Numbered from the stretch's first letter, positions 27,290 through 37,775 are shown. The stretch is 64,000 nucleotides of DNA from Atopomonas hussainii (GCF_900109735.1 NZ_FOAS01000001.1:1-64000); one strand, 5' to 3'. Numbers and translations are program-made. Notes: generated from the sequence alone by a model not told the origin.

Positions 27290-28282
27290 TTAAGGCGTGC
27301 CACCGGCGGTGCTGGTGGCCGCCGCATTACCCGGCGCCGGGCGCGGCTGATAGCTCAATAAGGCGCGGATATCCGCATCATCAAGATTATCGGCGGTGGC
27401 AATGCTGGCGTCTAAGCCACGCACCTTGGGCCCGCTGGGCGTTTTGCCTTGCGCCAGCTGCCACACCAGATGCACGGCGTCATACCCCATGGTCTGCGCC
27501 TGTTGCAGCAACAAGGCCTGAATCTCGCCAGCAGCCAATGCCGAAGCCAACTGCACGCTGCTATCAAAGCCGACATGCACCAGCGGTGGCTGCGCATTTA
27601 AATGACGCAGCGCGGCATAGCTAGCACTGGTGGTCGAGGCATTGACCGAGAACAGCGCCTTAAAGCGCTGCGGCTTACCGAGCAAATAGGTGTGGATACG
27701 CTGCGCGTCATCGCCCAGCACTTGGCTGCCATCCACGCTCAAGCCGCCAGCCCGTGCGGCGCTTAAGAAGCCCTCTTCACGTGCTGTGGTCGAGGCTATA
27801 TCCGGCGATAAACGCACCAGCAGCACCTCTCCCTGCCCGCCTAAGTAATCCGCCAACCAGCGCCCGGCTTGCTCACCGGCGCGACGGTTATCGGTGGCAA
27901 TTAACCAACCGTCGGGGTCGCCGCCAACATCGCGGTCGATATACACACTGGGCAACCCGCGCTGCGCACGCAGCTGCGCGGCATAAGCGGTAATTTTCGG
28001 GCCGACGGGGGCAATCACCATGGCTTTGCAGCCATGCTTAAGGCTCAATTCGATGATCTTTAATTGCGCGCTGGCATCTTCGCTGCGCGGGGTGCCGCGG
28101 TAATACACCTCGACACCCAACTCGGCACCGGCCCGCTCGGCACCTTGGCGGACTAAATCCCAAAACGACGCACCGCCACTGGCCGGCACTAAGGCCACGC
28201 ATTGCGCCTGCGCCAGCCCTGCCCACAACCCAACCAGCAAACCGATCACTATGCTCAGCGAGCGACAACGTTCGACGCACAT
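27290..28282 (-). CDS. Periplasmic sugar-type binding protein (LacI/RbsB fold)
   Basis: 330 residues from ATG 28282, which has AAGGTAG upstream and starts a clear signal peptide (core IVIGLLVGLWAGL, cleavage at AQA). The frame is open to 28546, but that N-terminus is not signal-like. The mature protein has the type I binding fold of RbsB-like proteins: VPASGGASFWDLVRQGAERA near the start, then VIAPVG, SVYIDRDVGGD and a late FDSS. No ABC genes are adjacent. It lies in opposite orientation between ureC and ureE. Ligand unknown. Confidence 0.8.
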   Translation of the reverse strand: MCVERCRSLSIVIGLLVGLWAGLAQAQCVALVPASGGASFWDLVRQGAERAGAELGVEVYYRGTPRSEDASAQLKIIELSLKHGCKAMVIAPVGPKITAYAAQLRAQRGLPSVYIDRDVGGDPDGWLIATDNRRAGEQAGRWLADYLGGQGEVLLVRLSPDIASTTAREEGFLSAARAGGLSVDGSQVLGDDAQRIHTYLLGKPQRFKALFSVNASTTSASYAALRHLNAQPPLVHVGFDSSVQLASALAAGEIQALLLQQAQTMGYDAVHLVWQLAQGKTPSGPKVRGLDASIATADNLDDADIRALLSYQPRPAPGNAAATSTAGGTP

Positions 28283-28566
28283 ACGTTCTACCTTGTGCCC
28301 TGCGGCACTTGCCCCAGCAGGGCCAGCCATCACCACCGGCGCAATGCCCAGCCTGCTTGGTTTATCTGCCATTAACTCTAGCTGCCAAGCCTGCTGCTTG
28401 CCGCAACAGAATAGCAGCGCACCAAGAAAGTGCATGCGCACAGCCCCGCACCACAAATGCGCGCCCATTTGCCCCGTTTGCGCCCGCGGTGATCCGCCCT
28501 TAGGCGCCGGCTCGTTTTGGCAAGGCTCTTGCTGGATACCTGCCACGATTGATCAGGATGTCGCCC

Positions 28567-29070
28567 ATGCTCACCGTCAGCGAACGCTTAGCCAGCCCAC
28601 AACCGGCCGATGACCAGCTGCACCTTAACTACGCGCAGCGCAGCAAAGTACGCCTGCGTTGCCACAGCGCCGAGGGCGTGGAGCTAGGCCTGTTTCTGCC
28701 ACGCGGGCAAACGGCACTGACTGATGGCGACTGCCTGCGCGCCAGCGATGGCCGCGTTTTTCAAATCGTCGCCGCGCCCGAGCAACTGCTGGAAGTCACC
28801 TGCGCCAGCCCCTTCGAGCTGATGCGCGCCGCTTATCACTTAGGCAATCGCCATGTGCCGCTGCAACTGAGCGAGCACTGGCTGCGCTTGGCCGAAGACA
28901 GCGTACTGGCGCATATGCTCGAACAACTCGGCGCGCAGCTGCGCAGCTTGCAGGCGCCCTTCCACCCCGAGGCTGGCGCCTACGGCGGCGGTCATCATCA
29001 CTCGCACGGCGATGACAGCGCGCAGTTTCACTACGCGCCCAAGTTGCACCAATTTGGAGTGCGCCGCTGA
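28567..29070 (+). CDS. ureE: Urease accessory protein UreE (nickel metallochaperone)
   Basis: 167 residues from ATG 28567, with AGGATG 6 bases upstream; in-frame upstream starts at 28549 and 28558 are less likely because relatives begin at ML. The N-terminal domain has RSKVRLRC and the GLFLPRG strand. The C-terminal metal-binding domain has LGNRHVP and ends with a short histidine cluster (GGGHHHSHGDD). Delivers nickel to the UreDFG-urease complex. Confidence 0.93.
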   Translation: MLTVSERLASPQPADDQLHLNYAQRSKVRLRCHSAEGVELGLFLPRGQTALTDGDCLRASDGRVFQIVAAPEQLLEVTCASPFELMRAAYHLGNRHVPLQLSEHWLRLAEDSVLAHMLEQLGAQLRSLQAPFHPEAGAYGGGHHHSHGDDSAQFHYAPKLHQFGVRR

Positions 29071-29741
29071 TGGCTGCGTGGGGCCTGCTGCGCTTATCCA
29101 GCCCGCAGCTGCCGATTGGCGGCTACAGCTACTCGCAAGCGCTAGAGCTGGCCATCGAGCAAGGTCTGGTGCACGACAGCACCAGCGCCGCCACCTGGCT
29201 GGGCGACCAACTGCTGCTCAACCTCGCCCGCTTCGAGGTGCCACTGCTCAAGGCGCTGTGCGATGCCGTAGAGGCCGGAGATTGGCCGCGGGTCGCCGAG
29301 CTGGACGCCCGTCAGCGCAGCAGCCGCGAAACCCGCGAGCTGGCGCAAGAAAACCGTCAAATGGGCTATTCGCTGCGCCAGTTGCTCAGCCATCTGCCCG
29401 AGCTCAGCCCCGCCGCGCAGCGCTACCTGGCCGATCAGCCCGATTGCGGCCTGGCCGCCGCCTGGGCGCTGGCCGCGCAGTGCTGGCAAGTGGATAGCGC
29501 CAGCGCCGTGCAGGCGTGGCTCTGGGCTTGGCTGGAGAACCAACTGGCGGTGCTGATGAAAGCCCTGCCGCTTGGCCAGCAAGCCGCGCAAGGCTTGCTC
29601 TCGGCGCTGCAACCGACGCTGCACGACGCCTATCAACACGCCTGCGCGCAGCCCTTAGCCAATTGTGGCAGCGCGCCGTTTGGCTTGGCGCTGGCGAGCA
29701 TGGCTCACGAACAACAATACAGCCGCCTGTTTCGCTCATGA
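29070..29741 (+). CDS. ureF: Urease accessory protein UreF
   Basis: 223 residues, alpha-helical. Conserved LLRLSSPQLPIGGYSYSQALE near the N-terminus is diagnostic. Bridges UreD and UreG and gates GTP hydrolysis during nickel insertion. Its ATG shares one base with the ureE stop (TGATG). Confidence 0.93.
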   Translation: MAAWGLLRLSSPQLPIGGYSYSQALELAIEQGLVHDSTSAATWLGDQLLLNLARFEVPLLKALCDAVEAGDWPRVAELDARQRSSRETRELAQENRQMGYSLRQLLSHLPELSPAAQRYLADQPDCGLAAAWALAAQCWQVDSASAVQAWLWAWLENQLAVLMKALPLGQQAAQGLLSALQPTLHDAYQHACAQPLANCGSAPFGLALASMAHEQQYSRLFRS

Positions 29742-29774
29742 GACAGCGGCCTTTCGCTTAGGGAGACCTCAAGG

Positions 29775-30389
29775 ATGCACACGCAACCCTTACGCATTGG
29801 TATCGGCGGGCCGGTTGGCTCGGGCAAGACCGCACTAACCCTGGCGCTGTGCCGCGCACTGCGCGACCGCTACCGGATTGCCGTGGTCACCAACGACATC
29901 TACACCCAAGAAGACGCGCAGTTTCTGGTACGCAACGAAGCCTTGGCCCCCGAGCGCATCATCGGCGTAGAAACCGGCGGCTGCCCGCACACGGCGATCC
30001 GCGAAGACGCCTCCATCAACCTCGAAGCGGTCAATCAGCTGTGCCAGCGTTTTCCCGACTTACAAATCGTCTTGGTCGAGTCCGGCGGCGACAACCTCTC
30101 GGCCACCTTCAGCCCGGAACTCTCGGACCTCACCCTGTACGTGATCGACGTCTCCGCCGGCGACAAGATCCCGCGTAAAGGCGGCCCCGGCATTTGTAAG
30201 TCCGACCTGTTGGTAATCAACAAGATCGACGTAGCGCCATTAGTCGGCGCCTCGCTGGAGGTCATGGAGCGCGACGCGAAAACCATGCGCGGCGAGCGCC
30301 CCTTTGTGTTCAGCAACCAAAAAACCGGCTACGGCCTGGATGAAATCATCGCCTTTATCGAACACCAAGGCATGCTCAGCGCCGCCTGA
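29775..30389 (+). CDS. ureG: Urease accessory GTPase UreG
   Basis: 204 residues, SIMIBI-class GTPase. P-loop GPVGSGKT (12-19), the nickel-binding CPH motif in [19 protein letters not shown], and the guanine motif NKID are present. Provides GTP-driven nickel transfer into UreC. AAGGATG precedes the ATG. Confidence 0.96.
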   Translation: MHTQPLRIGIGGPVGSGKTALTLALCRALRDRYRIAVVTNDIYTQEDAQFLVRNEALAPERIIGVETGGCPHTAIREDASINLEAVNQLCQRFPDLQIVLVESGGDNLSATFSPELSDLTLYVIDVSAGDKIPRKGGPGICKSDLLVINKIDVAPLVGASLEVMERDAKTMRGERPFVFSNQKTGYGLDEIIAFIEHQGMLSAA

Positions 30390-30404
30390 TACGGAGAACC
30401 TCTT

Positions 30405-30971
30405 ATGCAACGCAAACAGCTTTTCACCCTACTGGCCGCACTCAGCGCCCCGTCGCTGGCCTTCGCCCACCCCGGCCACGACGCCACCTGGTACGCCGGC
30501 TTAGCCCACCCCTTGCTGGGTTTAGATCACTTGCTGGTACTGCTCTGCGTGGGCGTGTGGGCGGCGCGACAAAACGGCGCGCTACGTTGGCAGGCGCCGC
30601 TGGGCTTCGCACTGGCCATGCTAACCGGCGCGGTATTGGGTGCGGCAGGCCTAGCGGTAAGTGCGCTGGAAAGCGCGATTGCCTTTAGCGTGTTGGCCTT
30701 GGGCCTGATGCTGGCGCTCAGCCTGCGTCTGTCGGCCGTTAAAGCCCTGCCGCTACTGGCCGGCTTCGCCTTGCTGCATGGTGTGGCGCACGGGCAGGAG
30801 ATTCCCGCCGGGCTCAGCCCCACGCTGTTTATCGGCGGCATGTTGCTGGCCAGCGCTCTGCTACTGGCCAGCAGTGGCGCGCTGAGTCATCTACTGCGCC
30901 GTGTACCGCTGCTAAGCCAAGGCCTCGGCTGGGGTGTGGCGGCCAGTGGCGCGGCCCTGCTGATCGGCTAA
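30405..30971 (+). CDS. HupE/UreJ-family nickel permease
   Basis: 188 residues with a signal-like N-terminus ending FAHPGHD, then the HPLLGLDHLL motif with histidine and aspartate characteristic of HupE/UreJ, a second LLHGVAHGQEIP motif, and about six membrane helices. Relatives act as secondary nickel or cobalt permeases. Following ureG by 15 bases, it most likely supplies nickel for urease. Last gene of the urease region. Confidence 0.9.
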   Translation: MQRKQLFTLLAALSAPSLAFAHPGHDATWYAGLAHPLLGLDHLLVLLCVGVWAARQNGALRWQAPLGFALAMLTGAVLGAAGLAVSALESAIAFSVLALGLMLALSLRLSAVKALPLLAGFALLHGVAHGQEIPAGLSPTLFIGGMLLASALLLASSGALSHLLRRVPLLSQGLGWGVAASGAALLIG

Positions 30972-31131
30972 GCAGCCGCTTCGCTTGGCCAACACTGACG
31001 CGGCAACCGCTGCGTCAGCGGGCTTGCACTGTTGTCGTTAATCCTCGGCCAACTGTAACGCTGCGTCTTCTGGCGCTCTTGCTACTGTGCATGCCTGCAC
31101 ATCCGCGAACAAAGTTGCCAAGGAAGCCGCC

Positions 31132-32304
31132 ATGCTCAGCGCCCTAAAAACCCTGCCCCACGCCAGAGACTGGCTGGCCCCGCTGATCGCCGGGTTTGTC
31201 ACGGTATTGGTCGGCTACACCAGCTCGGCCGCCGTGGTGTTTGAAGCCGCGCGGGCGCTGGGCGCCAATAGCGCACAGATTGCCTCGTGGCTGCTGAGTT
31301 TGGGCGTCGGCATGGGCGTGGGTGCGGTGTATTTATCGTGGCGTTTTCGCGCGCCAATCAACGTGGCCTGGTCGACGCCCGGCGCCGCGCTGCTGATCGC
31401 CGCCGGGGATATCTCGCTGGCCGAGGCCACCGGGGCGTTTTTATTCAGCGCCGCGCTGATCTGGCTCTCTGGCATTACCGGCCTGTTTGCCCGTTTGCTC
31501 AGCACCATTCCGCAATCCTTAGGCGCCGCCTTGCTGGCGGGCATTCTGCTGCAATTCACCTTGCATGCCTTTGAGCTACTACCCAGTGCCTGGGCGCTGC
31601 TGCTACCCATGCTGGTCAGCTATTTATTGATGCGCCGCTGGCAACCGCGCTATGCCGTGGTGGTGTGTTTTGCCGTGGGCGTGCTGCTGGCGGCGCTGAA
31701 CGGCAGCATCGACAGCGCGCAATTAACGCTGGATATCGCTACCCCAGTGTGGGTAACCCCGGCGTTTAACCTGCCGGTGTTGCTCGGCGTCGGCCTGCCG
31801 ATGTTCTTGGTGACCATGGCCTCGCAGAACTTGCCCGGCATTGCCGCGCTGCATGGTGGCGGTTACCGCGTGCCGGTGTCGCCGCTGATCAGCACCACCG
31901 GCGGGCTTAACCTGCTGCTGGCGCCGTTGGGCGCGTTTAGTTTGAACTTATCGGCGATCACCGCCGCGTTGTGTATCAGCCCTGATGCGCACCCCGACCC
32001 GAACAAACGCTATTGGGCAAGCATCACTGCCGGCGCTTTGTACCTGCTATTAGGCGTGTTTGGCGCCTCGATTGGCGCGCTGTTTATGGCCTTCCCGCGT
32101 GAACTAGTGCTGGGCATCGCCGGTATCGCCTTGCTGGGCAGTGTGGGCAACGGCTTGCATCAGGCCTTAGTGAACGAACACGAGCGTGAACCGGCGCTGC
32201 TGACCTTTGTGGTCACCGCCTCGGGCATCAGCCTGTGGGGCATTGGCGCGCCGTTCTGGGGGATTGTGATTGGCTGTCTAGCGCTGTTTCTGCAGCGCCG
32301 CTGA
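31132..32304 (+). CDS. BenE-family benzoate/proton symporter-like transporter
   Basis: 390 residues from ATG 31132, with AAGGAAG upstream; the frame is open from 31087. About 11-12 membrane helices. The NVAWSTPGAALLIAAG stretch and the LPMFLVTMASQNLPGIAAL segment are typical of BenE. No benzoate-catabolic genes are nearby, so the substrate is uncertain. Ends 17 bases before the first copy of a 133-bp repeat. Confidence 0.87.
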   Translation: MLSALKTLPHARDWLAPLIAGFVTVLVGYTSSAAVVFEAARALGANSAQIASWLLSLGVGMGVGAVYLSWRFRAPINVAWSTPGAALLIAAGDISLAEATGAFLFSAALIWLSGITGLFARLLSTIPQSLGAALLAGILLQFTLHAFELLPSAWALLLPMLVSYLLMRRWQPRYAVVVCFAVGVLLAALNGSIDSAQLTLDIATPVWVTPAFNLPVLLGVGLPMFLVTMASQNLPGIAALHGGGYRVPVSPLISTTGGLNLLLAPLGAFSLNLSAITAALCISPDAHPDPNKRYWASITAGALYLLLGVFGASIGALFMAFPRELVLGIAGIALLGSVGNGLHQALVNEHEREPALLTFVVTASGISLWGIGAPFWGIVIGCLALFLQRR

Positions 32305-32321
32305 TGATCTACCGAGCTAAA

Positions 32322-32454
32322 GAGGCGCCGATTTAATCGGCGAACGACTCAAGCACAAGGCGTACGGAGCGCAGCAAGCGAGACATACCGCCTGGTAGGC
32401 GAGCTTGCGAGCACCGCACAACGCAGTGACTGGGTCGTGCAGCCATTAAATCAG
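32322..32454 (-). repeat. 133-bp dispersed repeat, copy 1
   Basis: Read on the minus strand it begins CTGATTTAATGG and ends ATTAAATCGGCGCCTC. It is the same length as the copies at 47664-47796 (7 differences by eye) and 57030-57162 (about 15-20 differences). The ends carry an imperfect inverted repeat of about 10 bp. It lies between convergent genes, and its first nine bases contain the last codons and stop of the NRDE gene. Confidence 0.85.
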
Positions 32455-33204
32455 TGGCTCCCGCACAAACCGCTGCTGCACATCGCCTACGTTCTCGCCG
32501 TGCGGGCCAAAGCTGCGCTCGAAAAAATCCACCTCGGCACCGATGCGCAGCACGCTACTGGCGCGGGTGCCGTAACTGCCGCTGTGGATAAACGCGCTGC
32601 CGAGCAAACGCTCCCACTCAAGACCTATGCCGGTATCCGGCAAGTGATGATCGGCCGGACGCGTGGGGTCGGCGAGCAGGTCGAGGTAATCCTCAAGCCT
32701 TGCCTCGGCGCTTAAGCCGAGCAAGCCCTCGCGGGTGCGCAGCAGCTTAGGCCACGGCGTATCCAACGCCGCATTGGACAAGCCATAAGTACCGGCAGCC
32801 AACACCTGCGGCGCGCCTTCGCGCGGGTTGAAATACACCAGCTGCTGATGATCGCCGACCAGCAAATTAAAACCGGTGAAGTCTCCACCTTGCTCGGCCA
32901 GCTGCTGGCAGTAAGCCAGCGGCGGGCTGTGGCCGGTTAAAAAACCGGCAGTCAGTTCGCCGCGCGAGCGCGAGCCTTGTTTTTGCGTGAGGTCGCGCAC
33001 GTTAGTCAGCGCGGCAAAGCGCCCGCTACGTGTCACCCCCAGCCAGGTGCCGCCGGCCTGTAAGTCGCGCCCGGCGAGCACCTGTGGCGCATCGGCCCAC
33101 CAGTCCAACGCGGCCGTCGGGCGGGCATAAAACTCATCTCGGTTGGCCGCTAAACGCAGCGGCTGCTGGCTGGTAGGCTGCCAGCTAAACACGATCAGGC
33201 ACAT
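32446..33204 (-). CDS. NRDE-family protein (TANGO2-like)
   Basis: 252 residues. Begins MCLIVF with the Cys2 that can act as an N-terminal nucleophile, followed by LAANRDEFYARPT, the family-defining motif. TANGO2 relatives are linked to heme handling in other organisms; bacterial roles are unclear. The last three codons (CTG ATT TAA) are inside the terminal sequence of a dispersed repeat, so the native C-terminus may have been altered. Divergent from the TSUP gene. Confidence 0.88.
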   Translation of the reverse strand: MCLIVFSWQPTSQQPLRLAANRDEFYARPTAALDWWADAPQVLAGRDLQAGGTWLGVTRSGRFAALTNVRDLTQKQGSRSRGELTAGFLTGHSPPLAYCQQLAEQGGDFTGFNLLVGDHQQLVYFNPREGAPQVLAAGTYGLSNAALDTPWPKLLRTREGLLGLSAEARLEDYLDLLADPTRPADHHLPDTGIGLEWERLLGSAFIHSGSYGTRASSVLRIGAEVDFFERSFGPHGENVGDVQQRFVREPLI

Positions 33205-33337
33205 AGCGCTCTCACGGCGATGACTGTCCGCACAGTCTCAGAAATGTTGGCCGTTAGGGCAACCTCGAAAGGCAGCTAGCGGTGTTACCATCGCGTTTTT
33301 ACTTGTGCCAACGCCTGGCACAAGCGGGGGACTGTGC

Positions 33338-34120
33338 ATGGAATTTCTACTCTATTTAGCGCTGGGCGCCGCTGCCGGCACGCTCGCCGGCCTGTTTGGC
33401 GTGGGCGGCGGCACGGTGATTGTGCCGGTGCTGGTGTACAGCTTTGTCGCCCAAGGGGTGGATGACAGCGTACTGACCCACATGGCGGTGGGCACCTCAC
33501 TGGCGACGATTATTTTCACCTCGATCAACTCGGTACACACCCACCATCAGAAGGGTGCCGTGCTCTGGCCGGTGGCTTTGTGGATGAGCGTGGGCATCTT
33601 AGTCGGCGCTGCGTTGGGCGCGCTGACCGCCGATGCCATCCAAGGCCCGTGGCTGCAAAAACTGATCGGCGTATTCGCCATCCTCATTGCCATTCAGCTG
33701 GCGCTGGACTTAAAACCCAAAGCCGAGAAACCACTGCCGGGCAAAGTCGGCCTAGGCGTAGTCGGCACTGCGGTGGGTTGGGCCTCGGCAATTTTCGGCA
33801 TTGGCGGTGGCTCGCTAAACGTGCCGTACCTCACTTGGCGCAGCGTGCCGGTGCAACAGGCGGTGGCCACCAGCGCGGCGTGCGGCTTTCCGATTGCGCT
33901 GGCCGGTGCGCTGAGCTTTATGTGGGTCGGCCACGGCACGCCGAACTTGCCCGAGTGGAGCATTGGCTATGTGTACCTACCGGCGCTGTTGGGTATCGCG
34001 CTAACCTCCATGCCGTTTGCCCGCGTGGGCGCTAAGCTGGCGCACCGCCTATCGCCGCGCTTACTCAAGCGCCTGTTTGCCTTGTTGCTCACCGTGGTGG
34101 GCGTGTCTTTCTTGATCTGA
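33338..34120 (+). CDS. TauE/SafE (TSUP) family sulfite/organosulfonate exporter
   Basis: 260 residues from ATG 33338, preceded by GCGGGGG. About eight membrane helices arranged as two repeats, each opening with a glycine-rich motif (GLFGVGGGTVIVP and AIFGIGGGSLNVP) typical of TSUP proteins. Located 12 bases before lgt, as in Pseudomonas genomes. Substrate not predictable. Confidence 0.9.
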   Translation: MEFLLYLALGAAAGTLAGLFGVGGGTVIVPVLVYSFVAQGVDDSVLTHMAVGTSLATIIFTSINSVHTHHQKGAVLWPVALWMSVGILVGAALGALTADAIQGPWLQKLIGVFAILIAIQLALDLKPKAEKPLPGKVGLGVVGTAVGWASAIFGIGGGSLNVPYLTWRSVPVQQAVATSAACGFPIALAGALSFMWVGHGTPNLPEWSIGYVYLPALLGIALTSMPFARVGAKLAHRLSPRLLKRLFALLLTVVGVSFLI

Positions 34121-34132
34121 CGAGTTTTTCTG

Positions 34133-34927
34133 ATGCTGACCTATCCGCAAATCAACCCCGTGGCCTTTAGCCTTGGCCCTTTAGATGTGCACTGGTACGG
34201 CCTGATGTACTTAATCGGCATCGGCGGCGCGTGGCTGCTGGCGAAGAAGCGCCTCGCCGGTTTCGACCCGAGCTGGACCAACGAGAAGCTCTCCGACCTG
34301 ATTTTCTGGGTCGCCATGGGGGTGATTCTCGGTGGCCGCTGCGGCTACGTGCTGTTCTATAACTTCGAGCAATTCCTCGCTAACCCGCTATGGCTGTTTA
34401 AGGTGTGGGAAGGCGGCATGTCCTTCCACGGCGGCTTGATCGGCGTGATGCTGGCCACGTGGCTGTTTGGCCGCAAAAACGGCAAGAGTTTCTTCCAACT
34501 GATGGACTTTATCGCCCCGCTGGTGCCAATCGGCCTTGGCGCAGGGCGCATCGGCAACTTTATTGGCGGCGAACTGTGGGGCCGCGCCAGCGATGTGCCG
34601 TGGGCCATGGTGTTCCCCAACGACCCGCTGCAACTGGCCCGTCACCCCTCGCAGCTGTATCAAGCCGCCCTGGAAGGCCTCGCGCTATTCCTGCTGCTGT
34701 GGGCCTACACGCGCAAACCGCGTCCCACCATGGCGGTGTCGGGCATGTTCCTGATCGGCTACGGCGTGTTCCGCTTCCTCATTGAATTTGTCCGCGAGCC
34801 CGATGCCCAGCTGGGCTACATCGCCTTTGGCTGGCTGACCATGGGCCAGCTGCTGACTATCCCCATGTTAATGGCCGGCGCCGCACTGATCGCTTGGGCC
34901 TATCGCCGCCAAGGAGCCACCGCATGA
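34133..34927 (+). CDS. lgt: Prolipoprotein diacylglyceryl transferase
   Basis: 264 residues, inner-membrane enzyme that attaches diacylglycerol to the lipobox cysteine of prolipoproteins, several of which are encoded in this window. Seven hydrophobic segments; diagnostic [22 protein letters not shown] and RHPSQLYQ motifs. Overlaps thyA by 4 bases (ATGA). Confidence 0.97.
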   Translation: MLTYPQINPVAFSLGPLDVHWYGLMYLIGIGGAWLLAKKRLAGFDPSWTNEKLSDLIFWVAMGVILGGRCGYVLFYNFEQFLANPLWLFKVWEGGMSFHGGLIGVMLATWLFGRKNGKSFFQLMDFIAPLVPIGLGAGRIGNFIGGELWGRASDVPWAMVFPNDPLQLARHPSQLYQAALEGLALFLLLWAYTRKPRPTMAVSGMFLIGYGVFRFLIEFVREPDAQLGYIAFGWLTMGQLLTIPMLMAGAALIAWAYRRQGATA

Positions 34928-35718
34928 AGCAATACCTCGACCTGATGCGCCACGTGCGCACCAACGGCACCTTTAAAGAAGACCGCACCGGCACCGGCAC
35001 CTACAGCGTGTTTGGCTACCAAATGCGCTTCGACTTAAGCGAGGGCTTCCCGCTGGTGACCACCAAGAAGTGCCACCTAAAGTCGATCATTCATGAGCTG
35101 CTGTGGTTTTTGCAGGGCGACACCAACATCAAATACCTGAAAGACCACGGCGTAAGTATTTGGGACGAATGGGCCGACGAAAACGGCAACCTCGGCCCCG
35201 TGTACGGCTACCAGTGGCGCAGCTGGCCGGCTCCCAACGGCGAATCCATCGACCAGATCAGCAAGCTGATCGACATGATCAAGCGCAACCCCGACTCGCG
35301 CCGCCTCATCGTTAGCGCGTGGAACCCCGCCCTCGTCGAACAGATGGCCCTGCCACCGTGCCATGCGCTGTTCCAGTTTTACGTCGCCGACGGCAAGCTC
35401 AGCTGCCAGCTCTACCAACGCTCGGCGGATATTTTCCTAGGCGTGCCGTTCAACATCGCCAGCTACGCCCTGCTGACCTTGATGGTGGCGCAAGTGTGCG
35501 GCCTAAAGCCCGGCGAATTTATCTGGACCGGCGGTGACTGCCACCTGTACGCCAACCACATCGAACAAACCGACCTGCAACTAAGCCGCGAACCGCACCC
35601 GCTGCCGCAGATGCATATCAATCCCGAAGTCAGCGATTTGTTTGCGTTTACGTTTGCAGACTTCGAACTGCAAAACTACGTCGCCCACCCGCATATCAAA
35701 GCGCCGGTGGCGGTGTAA
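34924..35718 (+). CDS. thyA: Thymidylate synthase
   Basis: 264 residues from ATG 34924, identical in length to E. coli ThyA; the frame is open upstream only inside lgt. Methylates dUMP to dTMP using methylene-tetrahydrofolate. Nucleophile C146 in [11 protein letters not shown], followed by [20 protein letters not shown]. The dihydrofolate produced is recycled by FolA (11366-11887). Confidence 0.97.
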   Translation: MKQYLDLMRHVRTNGTFKEDRTGTGTYSVFGYQMRFDLSEGFPLVTTKKCHLKSIIHELLWFLQGDTNIKYLKDHGVSIWDEWADENGNLGPVYGYQWRSWPAPNGESIDQISKLIDMIKRNPDSRRLIVSAWNPALVEQMALPPCHALFQFYVADGKLSCQLYQRSADIFLGVPFNIASYALLTLMVAQVCGLKPGEFIWTGGDCHLYANHIEQTDLQLSREPHPLPQMHINPEVSDLFAFTFADFELQNYVAHPHIKAPVAV

Positions 35719-35744
35719 GCGCCATCAAGCCCGAGAAGCCCGAG

Positions 35745-35772
35745 AAGCCCAGCATACGCGCTGGGCTTTTTC
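35745..35772 (+). terminator. Intrinsic terminator of lgt-thyA
   Basis: AAGCCCAGC (35745-35753), 6-base loop, and GCTGGGCTT (35760-35768) followed by T-rich sequence. The stem is the same 9-bp sequence used after ilvD. It is preceded by a short direct repeat of GCCCGAGAA. Confidence 0.88.
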
Positions 35773-35875
35773 TTGCCCGCTGGCAACATCTGGTAAAACC
35801 TCGCTCGGTTGAAATCCCCCCGCCTTGCCCCCACTACTGGCCTAAGCATTCAGTAAGCGGGCAGGAGCACTCCCC

Positions 35876-36412
35876 TTGACCACCATCGTTTCAGTGCGTC
35901 GCGGCGGCAAAGTCGTCATGGGCGGCGACGGCCAGGTTTCCCTGGGCAATACCGTGATGAAAGGCAACGCCAAGAAGGTGCGCCGCCTCTACCACGGCAA
36001 AGTACTGGCCGGTTTTGCCGGCGCCACCGCCGATGCCTTTACCTTGTTCGAGCGCTTTGAAGCGCAGCTGGAAAAACACCAAGGCCATCTGGTGCGCGCT
36101 GCCGTGGAGCTGGCCAAAGACTGGCGCACCGACCGCAGCCTGAGCCGCCTAGAGGCCATGCTCGCAGTAGCCAACAAAGACGCCAGCCTGATCATCACCG
36201 GCAATGGCGACGTAGTAGAGCCCGAGCACGGCTTAATCGCTATGGGCTCTGGCGGTGGCTACGCACAAGCAGCCGCGCTGGCCCTGCTGGACAAAGGCGA
36301 CGTGGCGTTGAGTGCCCGTGAAATCGCCGAAACCGCGCTGAACATCGCCGGCAGCATCTGCGTGTTTACCAACCAGAATCTCACGCTTGAAGAGTTGGAC
36401 TCGGACGTTTAA
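35876..36412 (+). CDS. hslV: ATP-dependent protease, peptidase subunit HslV
   Basis: 178 residues starting at TTG 35876, with AGGAG upstream. After removal of the initiator the mature protein begins TTIVSVRR; this N-terminal threonine is the proteasome-type nucleophile, which fixes the start. Conserved GGDGQV and MGSGGGYA segments. Forms dodecamers capped by HslU. 22 bases before hslU. Confidence 0.96.
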   Translation: MTTIVSVRRGGKVVMGGDGQVSLGNTVMKGNAKKVRRLYHGKVLAGFAGATADAFTLFERFEAQLEKHQGHLVRAAVELAKDWRTDRSLSRLEAMLAVANKDASLIITGNGDVVEPEHGLIAMGSGGGYAQAAALALLDKGDVALSAREIAETALNIAGSICVFTNQNLTLEELDSDV

Positions 36413-36434
36413 GCCGAGCCACGGAGCCCCTTTC

Positions 36435-37775
36435 ATGTCTATGACGCCCCGCGAAATTGTCCACGAGCTGGACCGCCACATCATCGGCCAAGACGACGCC
36501 AAGCGCGCCGTGGCCATCGCCCTGCGCAACCGCTGGCGGCGCATGCAGCTACCCGCCGAGCTGCGCCAAGAAGTGACACCGAAAAATATCCTGATGATCG
36601 GCCCCACCGGTGTGGGTAAAACCGAAATCGCCCGCCGCTTGGCCAAGCTGGCGAATGCGCCGTTCTTAAAAGTGGAAGCGACCAAGTTCACCGAAGTGGG
36701 CTATGTTGGCCGCGATGTGGAGTCGATCATCCGCGATCTGGCGGATGCCGCGCTGAAAATGCTCCGCGAGCAGGAAGTGCATAAAAACCGCTACCGCGCC
36801 GAAGATGCCGCCGAAGAACGCATCCTCGATGCCCTGCTGCCGCCCGCGCGGGGTAGTTTTGGCGACGAGCCGGCCAGCCGCGAAGACTCCAGCACCCGCC
36901 AGCTGTTTCGCAAGAAACTGCGCGAAGGCCAGCTGAACGACAAAGAGATCGAGATTGAGGTCAACGAAGCGCCGATGGGCGTGGAGATCATGTCCCCGCC
37001 GGGCATGGAAGAAATGACCAATCAGCTGCAAAACTTGTTCTCCGGCATGAGCAAGGGCCGCAAGAAGACCCGCAAGCTGAAGGTCGAAGAAGCGCTCAAG
37101 CTGGTTCGTGATGAAGAAGCCGCACGCCTGGTCAATGAAGACGAGCTGAAAGTGCGGGCGCTGGAAGCCGTCGAGCAAAACGGCATCGTGTTTATCGACG
37201 AGATCGACAAGGTCGCTAAGCGCGGCAACAGCGGTGGCGCGGATGTCTCGCGTGAGGGCGTGCAGCGTGACTTGCTGCCGCTGATCGAAGGCAGCACGGT
37301 GAATACTAAGCTCGGCATGGTGAAGACCGACCATATCCTGTTCATCGCCTCCGGCGCCTTCCACCTCAGCAAGCCCAGCGATTTGATCCCCGAGCTGCAA
37401 GGCCGCCTGCCGATTCGCGTCGAGCTCAAAGCCCTCACGCCCAACGACTTCAAGCGCATCCTACGCGAGCCGCATGCGTCGCTCACCGAGCAATACCAGG
37501 CGCTGCTGGCCACCGAAGGCTTGAGCGTGGCATTTGCCGACGACGGCATCGAGCGCCTCGCGCAGATCGCCTATCAGGTGAATGAAAAAACCGAAAATAT
37601 CGGCGCGCGCCGTTTACACACCCTGCTTGAGCGCTTGCTGGAAGAGGTGTCGTTCAGCGCGGCCGACTTAGCTAGCCAGCACAGTGACCAGCCGCTACGC
37701 ATCGACGCGGCGTATGTGGACAGCCACTTGGGCGAGCTGGCGCAGGATGAAGACCTGTCGCGCTATATCCTCTAA
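36435..37775 (+). CDS. hslU: ATP-dependent protease, unfoldase subunit HslU
   Basis: 446 residues from ATG 36435. AAA+ unfoldase: [14 protein letters not shown] at the N-terminus, Walker A GPTGVGKT (56-63), the HslU-specific intermediate domain (about 110-240), Walker B FIDEIDK, sensor motifs, and the C-terminal LSRYIL tail that docks into HslV. Full length. Confidence 0.97.
   Translation: MSMTPREIVHELDRHIIGQDDAKRAVAIALRNRWRRMQLPAELRQEVTPKNILMIGPTGVGKTEIARRLAKLANAPFLKVEATKFTEVGYVGRDVESIIRDLADAALKMLREQEVHKNRYRAEDAAEERILDALLPPARGSFGDEPASREDSSTRQLFRKKLREGQLNDKEIEIEVNEAPMGVEIMSPPGMEEMTNQLQNLFSGMSKGRKKTRKLKVEEALKLVRDEEAARLVNEDELKVRALEAVEQNGIVFIDEIDKVAKRGNSGGADVSREGVQRDLLPLIEGSTVNTKLGMVKTDHILFIASGAFHLSKPSDLIPELQGRLPIRVELKALTPNDFKRILREPHASLTEQYQALLATEGLSVAFADDGIERLAQIAYQVNEKTENIGARRLHTLLERLLEEVSFSAADLASQHSDQPLRIDAAYVDSHLGELAQDEDLSRYIL

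Noticed and set aside
28283-28546. 88-residue extension of the binding protein between ureC and ureE
   Set aside because: Not signal-like and lacks a ribosome-binding site; the ATG at 28282 starts a typical signal peptide.
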